Shown: in pieces, positions 1-5,571 of the stretch
Layout: each line of letters starts with the position of its first letter
How positions within the stretch are numbered: the stretch's first letter is position 1
Assembly (NCBI GenBank): GCA_946885545.1
Contig: CAMPGP010000149.1
Location: 1-5,667, forward strand
Length of the DNA: 5,667 nt
Direction: 5' to 3'
From: an uncultured Altererythrobacter sp.
GTDB taxonomy: Bacteria > Pseudomonadota > Alphaproteobacteria > Sphingomonadales > Sphingomonadaceae
Notes under the pieces: generated by a model
Databases searched by the model: none
What the model was told of the DNA's origin: nothing
The model's input: the letters and a program-made list of their open reading frames with translations, nothing else
Position numbers and translations under genes: made by a program

Positions 1-283
1 GGAAGGGCACATGGCCGAGCGGGCATGCGCCGAGCGCGCGTGCCATCGACGACACCAGCGCATTCGCAAACGGCTCCGCCAATTCGATGCGCGCGAGCAA
101 TCCGGCGAGCGCCGGGCATTCGGCGAGCGAAGCTTCGTCGCCGTACCGAACGAGTTCGCGCAGCGCGTCCGAAGCGGAGGGGCCGGAGGCCCATTCGTGC
201 CCGGCTGCTTCGAGCGCGGCCTGGTTGCGGCGCTGCGAGGCGGGATCGCCCCGCAGCGCCGCGATCGACGGATCGATCCTCAC
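1..283 (-). CDS. Hypothetical protein, N-terminal part, runs off the left edge
   Basis: I do not recognise the family. The reading frame is open from a GTG at 283 down to position 1, giving 94 codons that begin MRIDPSIAALRGDPASQRRN and continue with an alanine- and leucine-rich, mostly helical-looking sequence. Third codon positions are nearly all G or C, as in the confident genes here, which supports real coding. The start lies 9 nt after the stop of the 55-residue gene on the same strand, so the two probably form one transcript. A GAGGG lies only 1 nt before the GTG, closer than a good Shine-Dalgarno, so translation may depend on coupling to the gene ahead, or the true start may differ. The visible part has two cysteines (in AECPAL and GACPLGH) but no catalytic motif, signal peptide or membrane segment. 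The C-terminus is outside the window, so no function is assigned. Confidence 0.65.
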   Translation of the reverse strand, partial: MRIDPSIAALRGDPASQRRNQAALEAAGHEWASGPSASDALRELVRYGDEASLAECPALAGLLARIELAEPFANALVSSMARALGACPLGHVPF

Positions 284-292
284 GCCCTCGGC

Positions 293-460
293 TCAGCCCA
301 GCCCGCCCGGCAGCGCGGGGACGGTTTCGTAGAGGTAGATCATCAGGATCACGGCCCGGTCGTCGGTCGCGGCGGTGGCGGCATCGGACAGGCTGCCGAA
401 CATGCCGGACGCGGTTTCCAGCGCGGGCAGCGACGACAGGTCGATCTTGGGTAGGTTCAC
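293..460 (-). CDS. Small hypothetical protein (55 aa), GTG start
   Basis: This is a 55-residue protein of unknown function starting MNLPKIDLSSLPALETASGM and ending in ALPGGLG. The GTG at 460 is preceded, after 7 nt, by an AAAGGGGG Shine-Dalgarno, better than most starts in this window. That signal and the G/C-rich third codon positions are the main support. The middle (SLSDAATAATDD) is polar, and a short hydrophobic run follows (AVILMIYLYE), too short and too polar at its end to call a membrane helix. There is no signal peptide or metal-binding motif. The gene is followed after 9 nt by the partial gene at the left edge, so the pair may act together. An ATG 8 nt upstream lies in another frame and gives an atypical sequence, so I did not use it. 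A small peptide or regulator is possible, but nothing in the sequence shows this. Confidence 0.65.
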   Translation of the reverse strand: MNLPKIDLSSLPALETASGMFGSLSDAATAATDDRAVILMIYLYETVPALPGGLG

Positions 461-467
461 TTTGCAT

Positions 468-475
468 CCCCCTTT
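468..475 (-). promoter_or_regulatory. Ribosome binding site of the 55-aa gene
   Basis: The minus strand reads AAAGGGGG here, with 7 nt to the GTG at 460. This decides the choice of the non-ATG start for the small gene. Confidence 0.6.
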
Positions 476-543
476 GCGCGGACCGGAAGCGGCCCGCGAC
501 CAGGAGTGATGGTGCAGCGGCGATGCGCGGGGAAATTAGCACA

Positions 544-571
544 TTGCAATGCGGGCGCTCTGCCCTAGAGC
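544..571 (+). promoter_or_regulatory. Weak candidate promoter for the thioesterase pair
   Basis: TTGCAA (544-549) and TAGAGC (566-571) are separated by 16 nt and resemble -35 and -10 elements. The -10 is only 8 nt from the ATG at 580 and no Shine-Dalgarno precedes that ATG, so a leaderless or nearly leaderless mRNA would be expected. The -10 match is poor, so this remains tentative. Confidence 0.25.
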
Positions 572-579
572 CAGCCGCC

Positions 580-1023
580 ATGGCCAGCGACCTGCCACCT
601 TTCGACGCCGCGACGGCAGCGCCATTCATGCTCGGACGCGGGCATCCGGGCTGGCTCGGGCTCGAATATGTCGGGCATGGGGAGGACTGGGTCGAGCTGG
701 CGCTGCCCTGGCGCGAGGACCTGGTGGGCGAGACCGACAGCGGCGTGCTCGCCACCGGCCCCATCGTCAGCCTGATGGACATGGCTTCGGGCATGTCGAT
801 CTGGACCGCGACGGGCGAGTTCCGCGCGGTCGCGACGCTCGACCTCAGGGTCGACTACATGCGGCCCGCGCGCAAAGGCGCAGCGGTCAACGGCCGCGCC
901 GAATGCTACCGCGTGACCCGTTCCGCCGCGTTCGTCCGCGGCATCGCGCACGACGGCGATCCTACCGATCCGGTGGCGCATGTCGCGGGCGTGTTCATGT
1001 CGATCCCATGGAGGCCGCGATGA
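580..1023 (+). CDS. PaaI-type hotdog-fold acyl-CoA thioesterase, first of pair
   Basis: The 147-residue product has the length and layout of the PaaI/4HBT thioesterase family, cytosolic hotdog-fold enzymes that hydrolyse acyl-CoA thioesters as dimers or tetramers. The signature helix is TGPIVSLMDMASG (residues 59-71). Asp67 occupies the catalytic acid position, and the later strand TLDLRVDYMRPARKG (86-100) is typical of the fold. The usual HGG nine residues before the acid is Ala-Thr-Gly (58-60), so only the last glycine of the oxyanion motif remains. The frame is open far upstream, but that stretch is arginine- and proline-rich shadow sequence. The ATG at 580 gives a normal family length, and Met17 is a less likely alternative. 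The stop overlaps the next gene's start (ATGA), so the two are co-translated. The substrate cannot be told from sequence. It could be a non-catalytic partner of its neighbour. Confidence 0.9.
   Translation: MASDLPPFDAATAAPFMLGRGHPGWLGLEYVGHGEDWVELALPWREDLVGETDSGVLATGPIVSLMDMASGMSIWTATGEFRAVATLDLRVDYMRPARKGAAVNGRAECYRVTRSAAFVRGIAHDGDPTDPVAHVAGVFMSIPWRPR
1010..1014 (+). promoter_or_regulatory. Shine-Dalgarno for the second thioesterase
   Basis: GGAGG lies inside the last codons of the first thioesterase, 5 nt before the ATG at 1020. With the ATGA overlap this indicates translational coupling and supports that start. Confidence 0.75.
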
Positions 1024-1457
1024 GCGAACAACCGACCGTCGCCGATCTCGAGCGCGACCTGCCCGCCTATGCCCGCTCGCTCGGCATCACGATCGATTCG
1101 ATGGAAGCCGGATCGCCGGTGCTCGCGATCCCTTTCGGCGAAATCGTCGAAGGACGACCGACGGTGTTTCACGGCGGCGCGACGAGCGGCCTGCTCGAGA
1201 ACGCGGGCTACGCCGCGCTCCGCGCGGAGCTGGCGCGCGAGGGGCGGCACCAGCGGCTGAAGCCGATCAACGTCACGGTGCAGTTCCTGAGCGCGGCCAA
1301 GAGCAAGCCGACCTTCGCGCGCGGCAGGGTGCTGCGGCTGGGGCGGCGCAATGCCAACATCGAGGTCGAAGCCTGGCAGGACGACCGCACGCGCCCGGTC
1401 GCGACCGCGGTCATGAACGTGCTGATGGCCGCTCCCGAGGGTGAGAACGACGCTTAG
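1020..1457 (+). CDS. PaaI-type hotdog-fold thioesterase, second of pair
   Basis: This 145-residue protein is a second member of the PaaI/4HBT family. It carries an intact HGG (residues 51-53) followed at the correct distance by Glu60 in HGGATSGLLENAG. That spacing and the Glu match the Arthrobacter 4-hydroxybenzoyl-CoA thioesterase and YdiI type, in which Glu is the catalytic carboxylate, so this copy looks catalytically complete. The strand NVTVQFLSAAKSKPTFARG (84-102) and the segment LGRRNANIEVEAWQD (107-121) are typical of the C-terminal half of the fold. The ATG at 1020 overlaps the preceding stop and has a good GGAGG. The gene ends 14 nt from the convergent penicillin-binding protein gene. 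The physiological substrate is unknown. The two proteins are divergent in sequence, so any gene duplication behind the pair is old. Confidence 0.9.
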   Translation: MSEQPTVADLERDLPAYARSLGITIDSMEAGSPVLAIPFGEIVEGRPTVFHGGATSGLLENAGYAALRAELAREGRHQRLKPINVTVQFLSAAKSKPTFARGRVLRLGRRNANIEVEAWQDDRTRPVATAVMNVLMAAPEGENDA

Positions 1458-1471
1458 GGGGTTCCGTTTCG

Positions 1472-3598
1472 CTACTGCGGTGGCGGCTCTTCGGGCGCGG
1501 GCTCCGGCGGCGCACTGCCCGGCTCCAACGCCATCCCGTCTTCGTCGAAGCGCAAGTCGAGCGGGACGCCGTCGACGTCGGTCGAGATGATTACGCCGTT
1601 GTCGCGAATGCGCAGGCGCGAGCCGTCTTCGCCGAGCGGAATGTCGCCGATCTGCGGCACGTCCTGCGGCTGGACCGGGCCGCTCGGGTTCGGGCTCGGG
1701 GTGGCGCGCGGGCGGATCGGGGCGGCCGTCTCGCCGAGCGCCCGGCGCATGAAGTCGCGCCAGATGCGCGCGGGCATGCCCTTGCCGCTGATCCCGGCGA
1801 GCGGCGAGTTGTCGTCGTTACCGATCCACACGCCGACGACGAGATCGCCCGCATAGCCGACGAACAGCGCGTCGCGGTTGTCCTGGCTGGTGCCCGTCTT
1901 GCCGAAATTAGGCCCGCGCAGCATCGCCGCGCGACCGGTGCCGTCGTTGATCGCGCTGCGCAGCAATTGCTCGATCTGCTCGTGCTTGCGGCCGGAGAGC
2001 GATTCGGTGTCGTCCCACAGCCAGTCGAACCAGCCCGGCTCTTCCTCGGCAAAGGCGTGCGGCCGGACGGGAAACTCGTTCGCCGCGACCCCGGCATAGG
2101 CCGCGGTCAGTTCAAGCAGGGTCATGGTCGAAGTGCCCAATGCGAGGCTCGGATCGCCGGCGGCCAGCGGCGAGGCGACGCCGAGGCTGCGCGCGGTGCC
2201 GATCACCGCCTCGTCGCCGACGCGCTCGAACAGGCGGACCGCGGCGACGTTGCTCGACCGGGCGAAGGCCTGTTCGAGCGTGAGGCTGTCGGAATAGTTG
2301 CCGCTTGCGTTCTGCGGGCGATAGCTGCCGCTCTCGATCGCGGTGTTGTCGATCAGGTCCTCCGGCTCCATCCCCGCCTCGAGCGCGGCGAGATAGACGA
2401 ACAGCTTGAAGGTGGAGCCGGGTTGGCGCCGCGCCTGCGTCGCGCGGTTGAACGGCGACTTGCCGTAGTCGCGCCCGCCGATCATCGCCACGACCTCGCC
2501 GTTGGCGCGCATCGCGACCAGCGCGACCTGCGCATCGCCGAGCGGCGCGCGGTTCACCACGTCGCGCGCGATCCCCTGCAGCCGCGAATCGAGCGTGGTG
2601 GTGATCGTCTGTTCGGAATAGCCTGCCTCGGTCTGCTTGCGCGCGGCGGGCAGCGCCCAGTCGGCGAAATAGGTGCCGGTCGGCAGCTCGTTGCGGGTGC
2701 GCACGTCGAGGCGCGGGGTCGGCAGGCGGTCGGCCTCGGCTTCGGAGAGGTAGCCCGCAGCCACCATCGCGCCGACCACCAGCCGCATTCGTCGCTCCGC
2801 GAGGTCGAAATTGCGCGTCGGGGCGAGGCGCGAAGGCGCCTGGAGCAGGCCCGCGAGCATCGCCGCCTGTTCGGGCTTCAGGTTTTCCGGGTGGCGATAG
2901 AAGTAATGCAGCGAGGCGGCGCGGATGCCGTAGGTGTTGTCGCCGAAATAGGCGTTCGAGAGGTAGCGTTCGAGGATCTCATCCTTGCTCAGCCACGCCT
3001 CGAGCCAGAACGCGATCAGGGCCTCGCGCGCCTTGCGCGTCAGGCTCTGCTCGGGGGTCAGGAACGTGAACTTGGCGAGCTGCTGGGTGATCGTCGAGCC
3101 GCCCTGGGTCGATTCCCCCGTCAGGTTCGACCAGGCGGCGCGCGCGATGCCGCGCGGGTCGATCCCCCAATGGCTGTAGAAGCGCCGGTCCTCGATCGCC
3201 AAGAACGGCTCGATCACGTGATCGGGCAACTCGGAAGCCACGACCGGTTCGTCGACCACCGCACCGTTGCGCGCGATCGGCGTCCCGTCGGAGGCGAGGA
3301 GCGTGAGCTGCGGCGGCGCGATCGGTTCGAGCGACCGCGACAGCGGCGCGGTGACCGCCAGCCAGCCGACGAGCAGGATGAAGGCGAACAGGAACCCGGC
3401 GACGATCCGGACGACCCAGCGGCGGCGCTTGCGCTTCTTCTCGCGCTTCGGCTCGTCGTCGATGTAGCGGTCGAGTTCGCCGAGCCGCTCGGCCCAGGGA
3501 TCGGCGTAGGCCTCCTCCAGCGCGTAGAATCCGGGTTCGCGCGGTTCGTTGCCGTCGCTGCGCCGGTCGCGCGTAGTCCAGGGGAGGATGCGGTTCAT
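1472..3598 (-). CDS. Class A penicillin-binding protein (GT51 glycosyltransferase / transpeptidase)
   Basis: This bifunctional enzyme polymerises lipid II into glycan strands and cross-links their peptides on the outer face of the inner membrane. Of its 708 residues, about 60 are cytoplasmic and end in a very basic run (KREKKRKRRR, 51-60), followed by one transmembrane helix (about 61-84). The GT51 domain (about 105-280) shows EDRRFYSHWGID with catalytic Glu136, GGSTITQQLAK (166-176), and the RKAREALIAFWLEAWLSKDE and YLSNAYFG segments. The transpeptidase domain (about 355-620) shows the SxxK motif STFK with nucleophile Ser395, SSN at 448-450 and KTGT at 567-570. All key residues are present. 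A proline-rich linker (630-648) and an acidic, proline-rich tail (692-708) follow. It is shorter than E. coli PBP1a, with little room for the extra domain between the catalytic domains. The ATG at 3598 lacks a Shine-Dalgarno and sits 5 nt after a perfect palindrome. No other Met is available before residue 271. Confidence 0.96.
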   Translation of the reverse strand: MNRILPWTTRDRRSDGNEPREPGFYALEEAYADPWAERLGELDRYIDDEPKREKKRKRRRWVVRIVAGFLFAFILLVGWLAVTAPLSRSLEPIAPPQLTLLASDGTPIARNGAVVDEPVVASELPDHVIEPFLAIEDRRFYSHWGIDPRGIARAAWSNLTGESTQGGSTITQQLAKFTFLTPEQSLTRKAREALIAFWLEAWLSKDEILERYLSNAYFGDNTYGIRAASLHYFYRHPENLKPEQAAMLAGLLQAPSRLAPTRNFDLAERRMRLVVGAMVAAGYLSEAEADRLPTPRLDVRTRNELPTGTYFADWALPAARKQTEAGYSEQTITTTLDSRLQGIARDVVNRAPLGDAQVALVAMRANGEVVAMIGGRDYGKSPFNRATQARRQPGSTFKLFVYLAALEAGMEPEDLIDNTAIESGSYRPQNASGNYSDSLTLEQAFARSSNVAAVRLFERVGDEAVIGTARSLGVASPLAAGDPSLALGTSTMTLLELTAAYAGVAANEFPVRPHAFAEEEPGWFDWLWDDTESLSGRKHEQIEQLLRSAINDGTGRAAMLRGPNFGKTGTSQDNRDALFVGYAGDLVVGVWIGNDDNSPLAGISGKGMPARIWRDFMRRALGETAAPIRPRATPSPNPSGPVQPQDVPQIGDIPLGEDGSRLRIRDNGVIISTDVDGVPLDLRFDEDGMALEPGSAPPEPAPEEPPPQ

Positions 3599-3603
3599 CG
3601 CGT

Positions 3604-3627
3604 GCTGTGTTAACTACTTAACACAGC
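3604..3627. repeat. Perfect 10-bp inverted repeat, operator-like
   Basis: GCTGTGTTAA (3604-3613) is followed by a 4-nt spacer CTAC and then by its exact reverse complement TTAACACAGC (3618-3627). It lies in the 48-nt gap between cobS and the PBP gene, ending 5 nt before the PBP start codon. The AT-rich centre and the overlap with the candidate -10 region suggest a binding site for a dimeric regulator. As RNA it would form a 10-bp stem that blocks the usual ribosome binding region. No T run follows on either strand, so it does not look like an intrinsic terminator. Confidence 0.75.
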
Positions 3628-3642
3628 GAACGACGGCTTCAA
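3615..3642 (-). promoter_or_regulatory. Candidate promoter of the penicillin-binding protein gene
   Basis: On the minus strand TTGAAG (3642-3637) and TAAGTA (3620-3615) are spaced by 16 nt and could be -35 and -10 elements. The -10 falls inside the inverted repeat, which would let a bound regulator block transcription. A start a few bases downstream would leave only about 10 nt of leader, fitting the absence of a Shine-Dalgarno. The -10 match is modest. Read-through from cobS is the alternative. Confidence 0.3.
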
Positions 3643-3646
3643 CCCG

Positions 3647-4639
3647 TCACGCGCCCGAAACGACGCTCTCGGGCAGCTCGACCCCGAACACACGCTGGTA
3701 GTATTCGGCCACCAGCATGCGTTCGGCCTCGTCGCACTTGTTGAGGAAGCTGAGACGGAAGGCAAAGCCGACATCCTTGAAGATCGCCGCGTTCTCCGCC
3801 CAGGTGATGACCGTGCGCGGGCTCATGACGGTGGAGATGTCGCCATTAATGAAGCCTTGCCGGGTCAGGTCGGCGACCTTGATCATGTCGGCGACGGTCT
3901 TCTTGTCCGTGCCCGGATTCTTGGCCGAGACGATCGCCTGCTCGGTCTCGGCGGGCAGGTAGTTCAGGCCGACGACGATGTTCCAGCGGTCCATCTGGCC
4001 CTGATTGATCGCCTGCGTGCCATGGTAGAGCCCGCTTGTGTCACCCAGGCCGACGGTGTTGGCGGTGGCGAAGAGGCGGAAATTCGGATCGGGCCGGATC
4101 ACGCGGTTCTGATCGAGCAAGGTCAGCTTGCCCGCCTGTTCGAGCACGCGCTGGATCACGAACATCACGTCGGGGCGCCCGGCGTCGTATTCGTCGAACA
4201 CCAGCGCGACCGGGTGCTGGAGCGCCCAGGGCAGCAGCCCTTCGCGGAATTCGGTCACCTGCAACCCGTCGCGCAGCACGATCGCGTCGCGCCCGACGAG
4301 GTCGATGCGGCTGATGTGCGCGTCGAGGTTGATGCGGATGCACGGCCAGTTGAGGCGTGCCGCGACCTGCTCGATATGGGTCGACTTGCCCGTGCCGTGA
4401 TAGCCCTGGACCATCACCCGGCGGTTGTGTGCGAAGCCTGCGAGGATCGCGAGCGTGGTGTCCGGGTCGAAAACGTAGGCCTCGTCGATATCGGGAACGC
4501 GCTCGTCGGCCTTGGAGAAGGCGGGCACGGTCCAGTCGATATCAATGCCGAAGGTCTCGCGCACATCCACCTCGGTGTCGGGCGCTGCCATCACGGTCTT
4601 GCTGGCGTGGTCGAAAGTCTTGTCGGTCATGTCGTTCAT
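3647..4639 (-). CDS. cobS: Aerobic cobaltochelatase AAA+ subunit CobS
   Basis: CobS is the ATPase subunit of the CobN-CobS-CobT complex that inserts cobalt into hydrogenobyrinic acid a,c-diamide in aerobic cobalamin synthesis. It is a cytosolic MoxR-like AAA+ protein. The 330-residue product matches the usual length and shows the family N-terminus ETFGIDIDW, Walker A GYHGTGKS (residues 79-86, Lys85), Walker B LVFDEYD (146-152), the sensor-1 segment FATANT with Asn194, and MDRWN with a likely arginine finger at 218. The frame is open to an ATG at 4714, but the extra 25 residues are arginine-rich, unlike CobS, and cover the likely promoter. I chose the ATG at 4639, and the ATG at 4630 (MTDKTFDH) is nearly as good. 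Its usual partner cobT does not follow: the next gene on this strand is the penicillin-binding protein. Some related MoxR-like ATPases look similar, but the sequence fits CobS well. Confidence 0.93.
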   Translation of the reverse strand: MNDMTDKTFDHASKTVMAAPDTEVDVRETFGIDIDWTVPAFSKADERVPDIDEAYVFDPDTTLAILAGFAHNRRVMVQGYHGTGKSTHIEQVAARLNWPCIRINLDAHISRIDLVGRDAIVLRDGLQVTEFREGLLPWALQHPVALVFDEYDAGRPDVMFVIQRVLEQAGKLTLLDQNRVIRPDPNFRLFATANTVGLGDTSGLYHGTQAINQGQMDRWNIVVGLNYLPAETEQAIVSAKNPGTDKKTVADMIKVADLTRQGFINGDISTVMSPRTVITWAENAAIFKDVGFAFRLSFLNKCDEAERMLVAEYYQRVFGVELPESVVSGA

Positions 4640-4651
4640 CTCGCAGCGGGG

Positions 4652-4678
4652 CCTATACGCGCGCGGGAGTCGCTGCAA
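4652..4678 (-). promoter_or_regulatory. Candidate promoter of cobS
   Basis: The minus strand has TTGCAG (4678-4673) and TATAGG (4657-4652) with a 15-nt spacer, slightly short for a sigma-70 promoter. A start near 4645 would give a very short leader to the ATG at 4639. Its position supports choosing the downstream cobS start over 4714. Confidence 0.4.
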
Positions 4679-4717
4679 GCGCACTTGGAGCGAGATTTCA
4701 TTCCGGCGGCGCAAAGG

Positions 4718-4723
4718 TATATA
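4718..4723 (+). promoter_or_regulatory. Candidate -10 element for a leaderless DUF2236 transcript
   Basis: TATATA ends 8 nt before the ATG at 4732, so a normal start site would fall on or next to the start codon. No Shine-Dalgarno lies at a useful distance: the only purine run, AAAGG (4713-4717), is 14 nt upstream and would lie upstream of the start site. No good -35 is visible, though TTCATT at 4697-4702 is weakly possible. Confidence 0.4.
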
Positions 4724-4731
4724 GCCCGCCC

Positions 4732-5571
4732 ATGAGCGAGCGCCGCCCGACCGACCGCCTGCGCGAGGAACTCGTGCGCCGCGTGCGCGCCGCGTTCAAC
4801 GAGGACGGCCAGCGATCGGTGCCGCCGTCGGGCGAGGCGCTGTTCGAAAAGGATTCGCCGATCCGCATGGTCCATGCCGACGTGGTGGGCATGATGGTCG
4901 GCGGGATTCGCGGGCTGCTGCTCCAGATGCTCCATCCGCATGCGCTGCAGGGGGTGCTCGACCACTCGGATTTCCGTGCCGACATGCATGGGCGGCTGCG
5001 GCGCACCGCGCGCTTCATCGCGGTGACGACCTTCGGCCATCGCGACGCGGCGACCGAAGCGATCGAGCGGGTCAATCGCATCCATGCCAAAGTGAGCGGC
5101 ACGCTGCCCGACGGTACGGCGTATTCGGCGCGCGACCCGCGGACGCTCGCGTGGGTCCACGTGGCCGAGGCGACGAGTTTCCTCGCGGCCTACGTGCGCC
5201 ACGTGCGACCCGACATGCCGAACCACGAAAAGGATGAATACTATCGCCAGTTCGCCGTGGTCGCCCGCGCCCTGGGGGCCGATCAGGTGCCGACCGACCA
5301 GCGCGAGGCCGAGACGCTGTTTCGCGCGATGCGCGCCGATCTGCGCGGCTCGGACGAGGCGCGCGCTGTCGCGCAGCTGGTGCTGACGCAGCGGCCCGAG
5401 GGCGCGCCGCGCGCGCTCCAGGCGATGCTCGGCGCCGAGGCGGTCGCGCTGCTGCCGCCCTTCGCGCGCTCGATGCTGGGGCTGGAGCGCCCCGGGATCG
5501 GCGCCCTGCCCGCGCGCGCGGCGACCTGGGGCATGGGCAAGACGCTGCGCTGGGCGTTCCGGCAGGGCTAG
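4732..5571 (+). CDS. DUF2236 family protein, putative MpaB/Lcp-like haem oxygenase
   Basis: The 279-residue product has the DUF2236 layout shared by fungal MpaB (which cleaves a farnesyl chain in mycophenolic acid synthesis) and bacterial latex clearing protein. Visible family marks are [20 protein letters not shown] (residues 62-81), the segment [15 protein letters not shown] (88-102), [20 protein letters not shown] (114-133) and [10 protein letters not shown] (141-150). In Lcp an Arg and a Thr four residues apart lie by the haem, with a His ligand about 30 residues later. Here Arg88, Thr92 and His118 are plausible counterparts, but this is inference from spacing. No signal peptide or membrane helix is evident, so it is probably cytosolic, unlike secreted Lcp. 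The ATG at 4732 follows a TATATA box closely. The gene is divergent from cobS across 92 nt, and its TAG overlaps the stop of the convergent gene. Substrate and activity are unknown. Confidence 0.85.
   Translation: MSERRPTDRLREELVRRVRAAFNEDGQRSVPPSGEALFEKDSPIRMVHADVVGMMVGGIRGLLLQMLHPHALQGVLDHSDFRADMHGRLRRTARFIAVTTFGHRDAATEAIERVNRIHAKVSGTLPDGTAYSARDPRTLAWVHVAEATSFLAAYVRHVRPDMPNHEKDEYYRQFAVVARALGADQVPTDQREAETLFRAMRADLRGSDEARAVAQLVLTQRPEGAPRALQAMLGAEAVALLPPFARSMLGLERPGIGALPARAATWGMGKTLRWAFRQG
5568..5571. other. Shared CTAG: overlapping stop codons of convergent genes
   Basis: The palindrome CTAG supplies TAG to the plus-strand DUF2236 gene (5569-5571) and TAG to the minus-strand partial gene (5570-5568). 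The coding regions therefore overlap tail to tail by 4 bp with no space for a terminator between them. Confidence 0.7.

Larger units (their letters stand above)
461..579. other. Divergent intergenic region
   Basis: This 119-nt stretch separates the minus-strand GTG gene pair from the plus-strand thioesterase pair, so it should hold promoters for both directions. It contains the AAAGGGGG site for the minus gene and a perfect 8-bp palindrome ATTGCAAT at 543-550 within a locally AT-richer patch (533-550). I see no hairpin followed by a T run and no RNA gene. Confidence 0.5.

Noticed and set aside
25..579. Extension of the first thioesterase frame upstream to 25
   Set aside because: The extra 185 residues are arginine/proline-rich, lie opposite the two minus-strand GTG genes and have no place in a PaaI-type enzyme. 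The ATG at 580 gives the normal length.
1967..3613. 548-codon open frame on the plus strand opposite the PBP gene
   Set aside because: Its product is arginine-, glycine- and histidine-rich with no domain, and it lies exactly opposite a gene with all GT51 and transpeptidase motifs. Long antisense frames are expected at this GC content.
3610..3621. CtrA box (TTAA-N7-TTAA) before the PBP gene
   Set aside because: The two TTAA elements are separated by 4 nt rather than 7, and they belong to a larger palindrome.
3604..3627. Intrinsic terminator for cobS at the inverted repeat
   Set aside because: No T run follows on either strand, and the stem has only four G-C pairs in ten.
4640..4714. N-terminal extension of cobS to the ATG at 4714
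   Set aside because: The 25 extra residues are arginine-rich, unlike CobS, and the stretch contains a candidate promoter for cobS.
3857..4735. 292-codon open frame on the plus strand opposite cobS
   Set aside because: It is an antisense shadow of cobS with no recognisable motif and composition typical of reverse-strand translation in GC-rich DNA.
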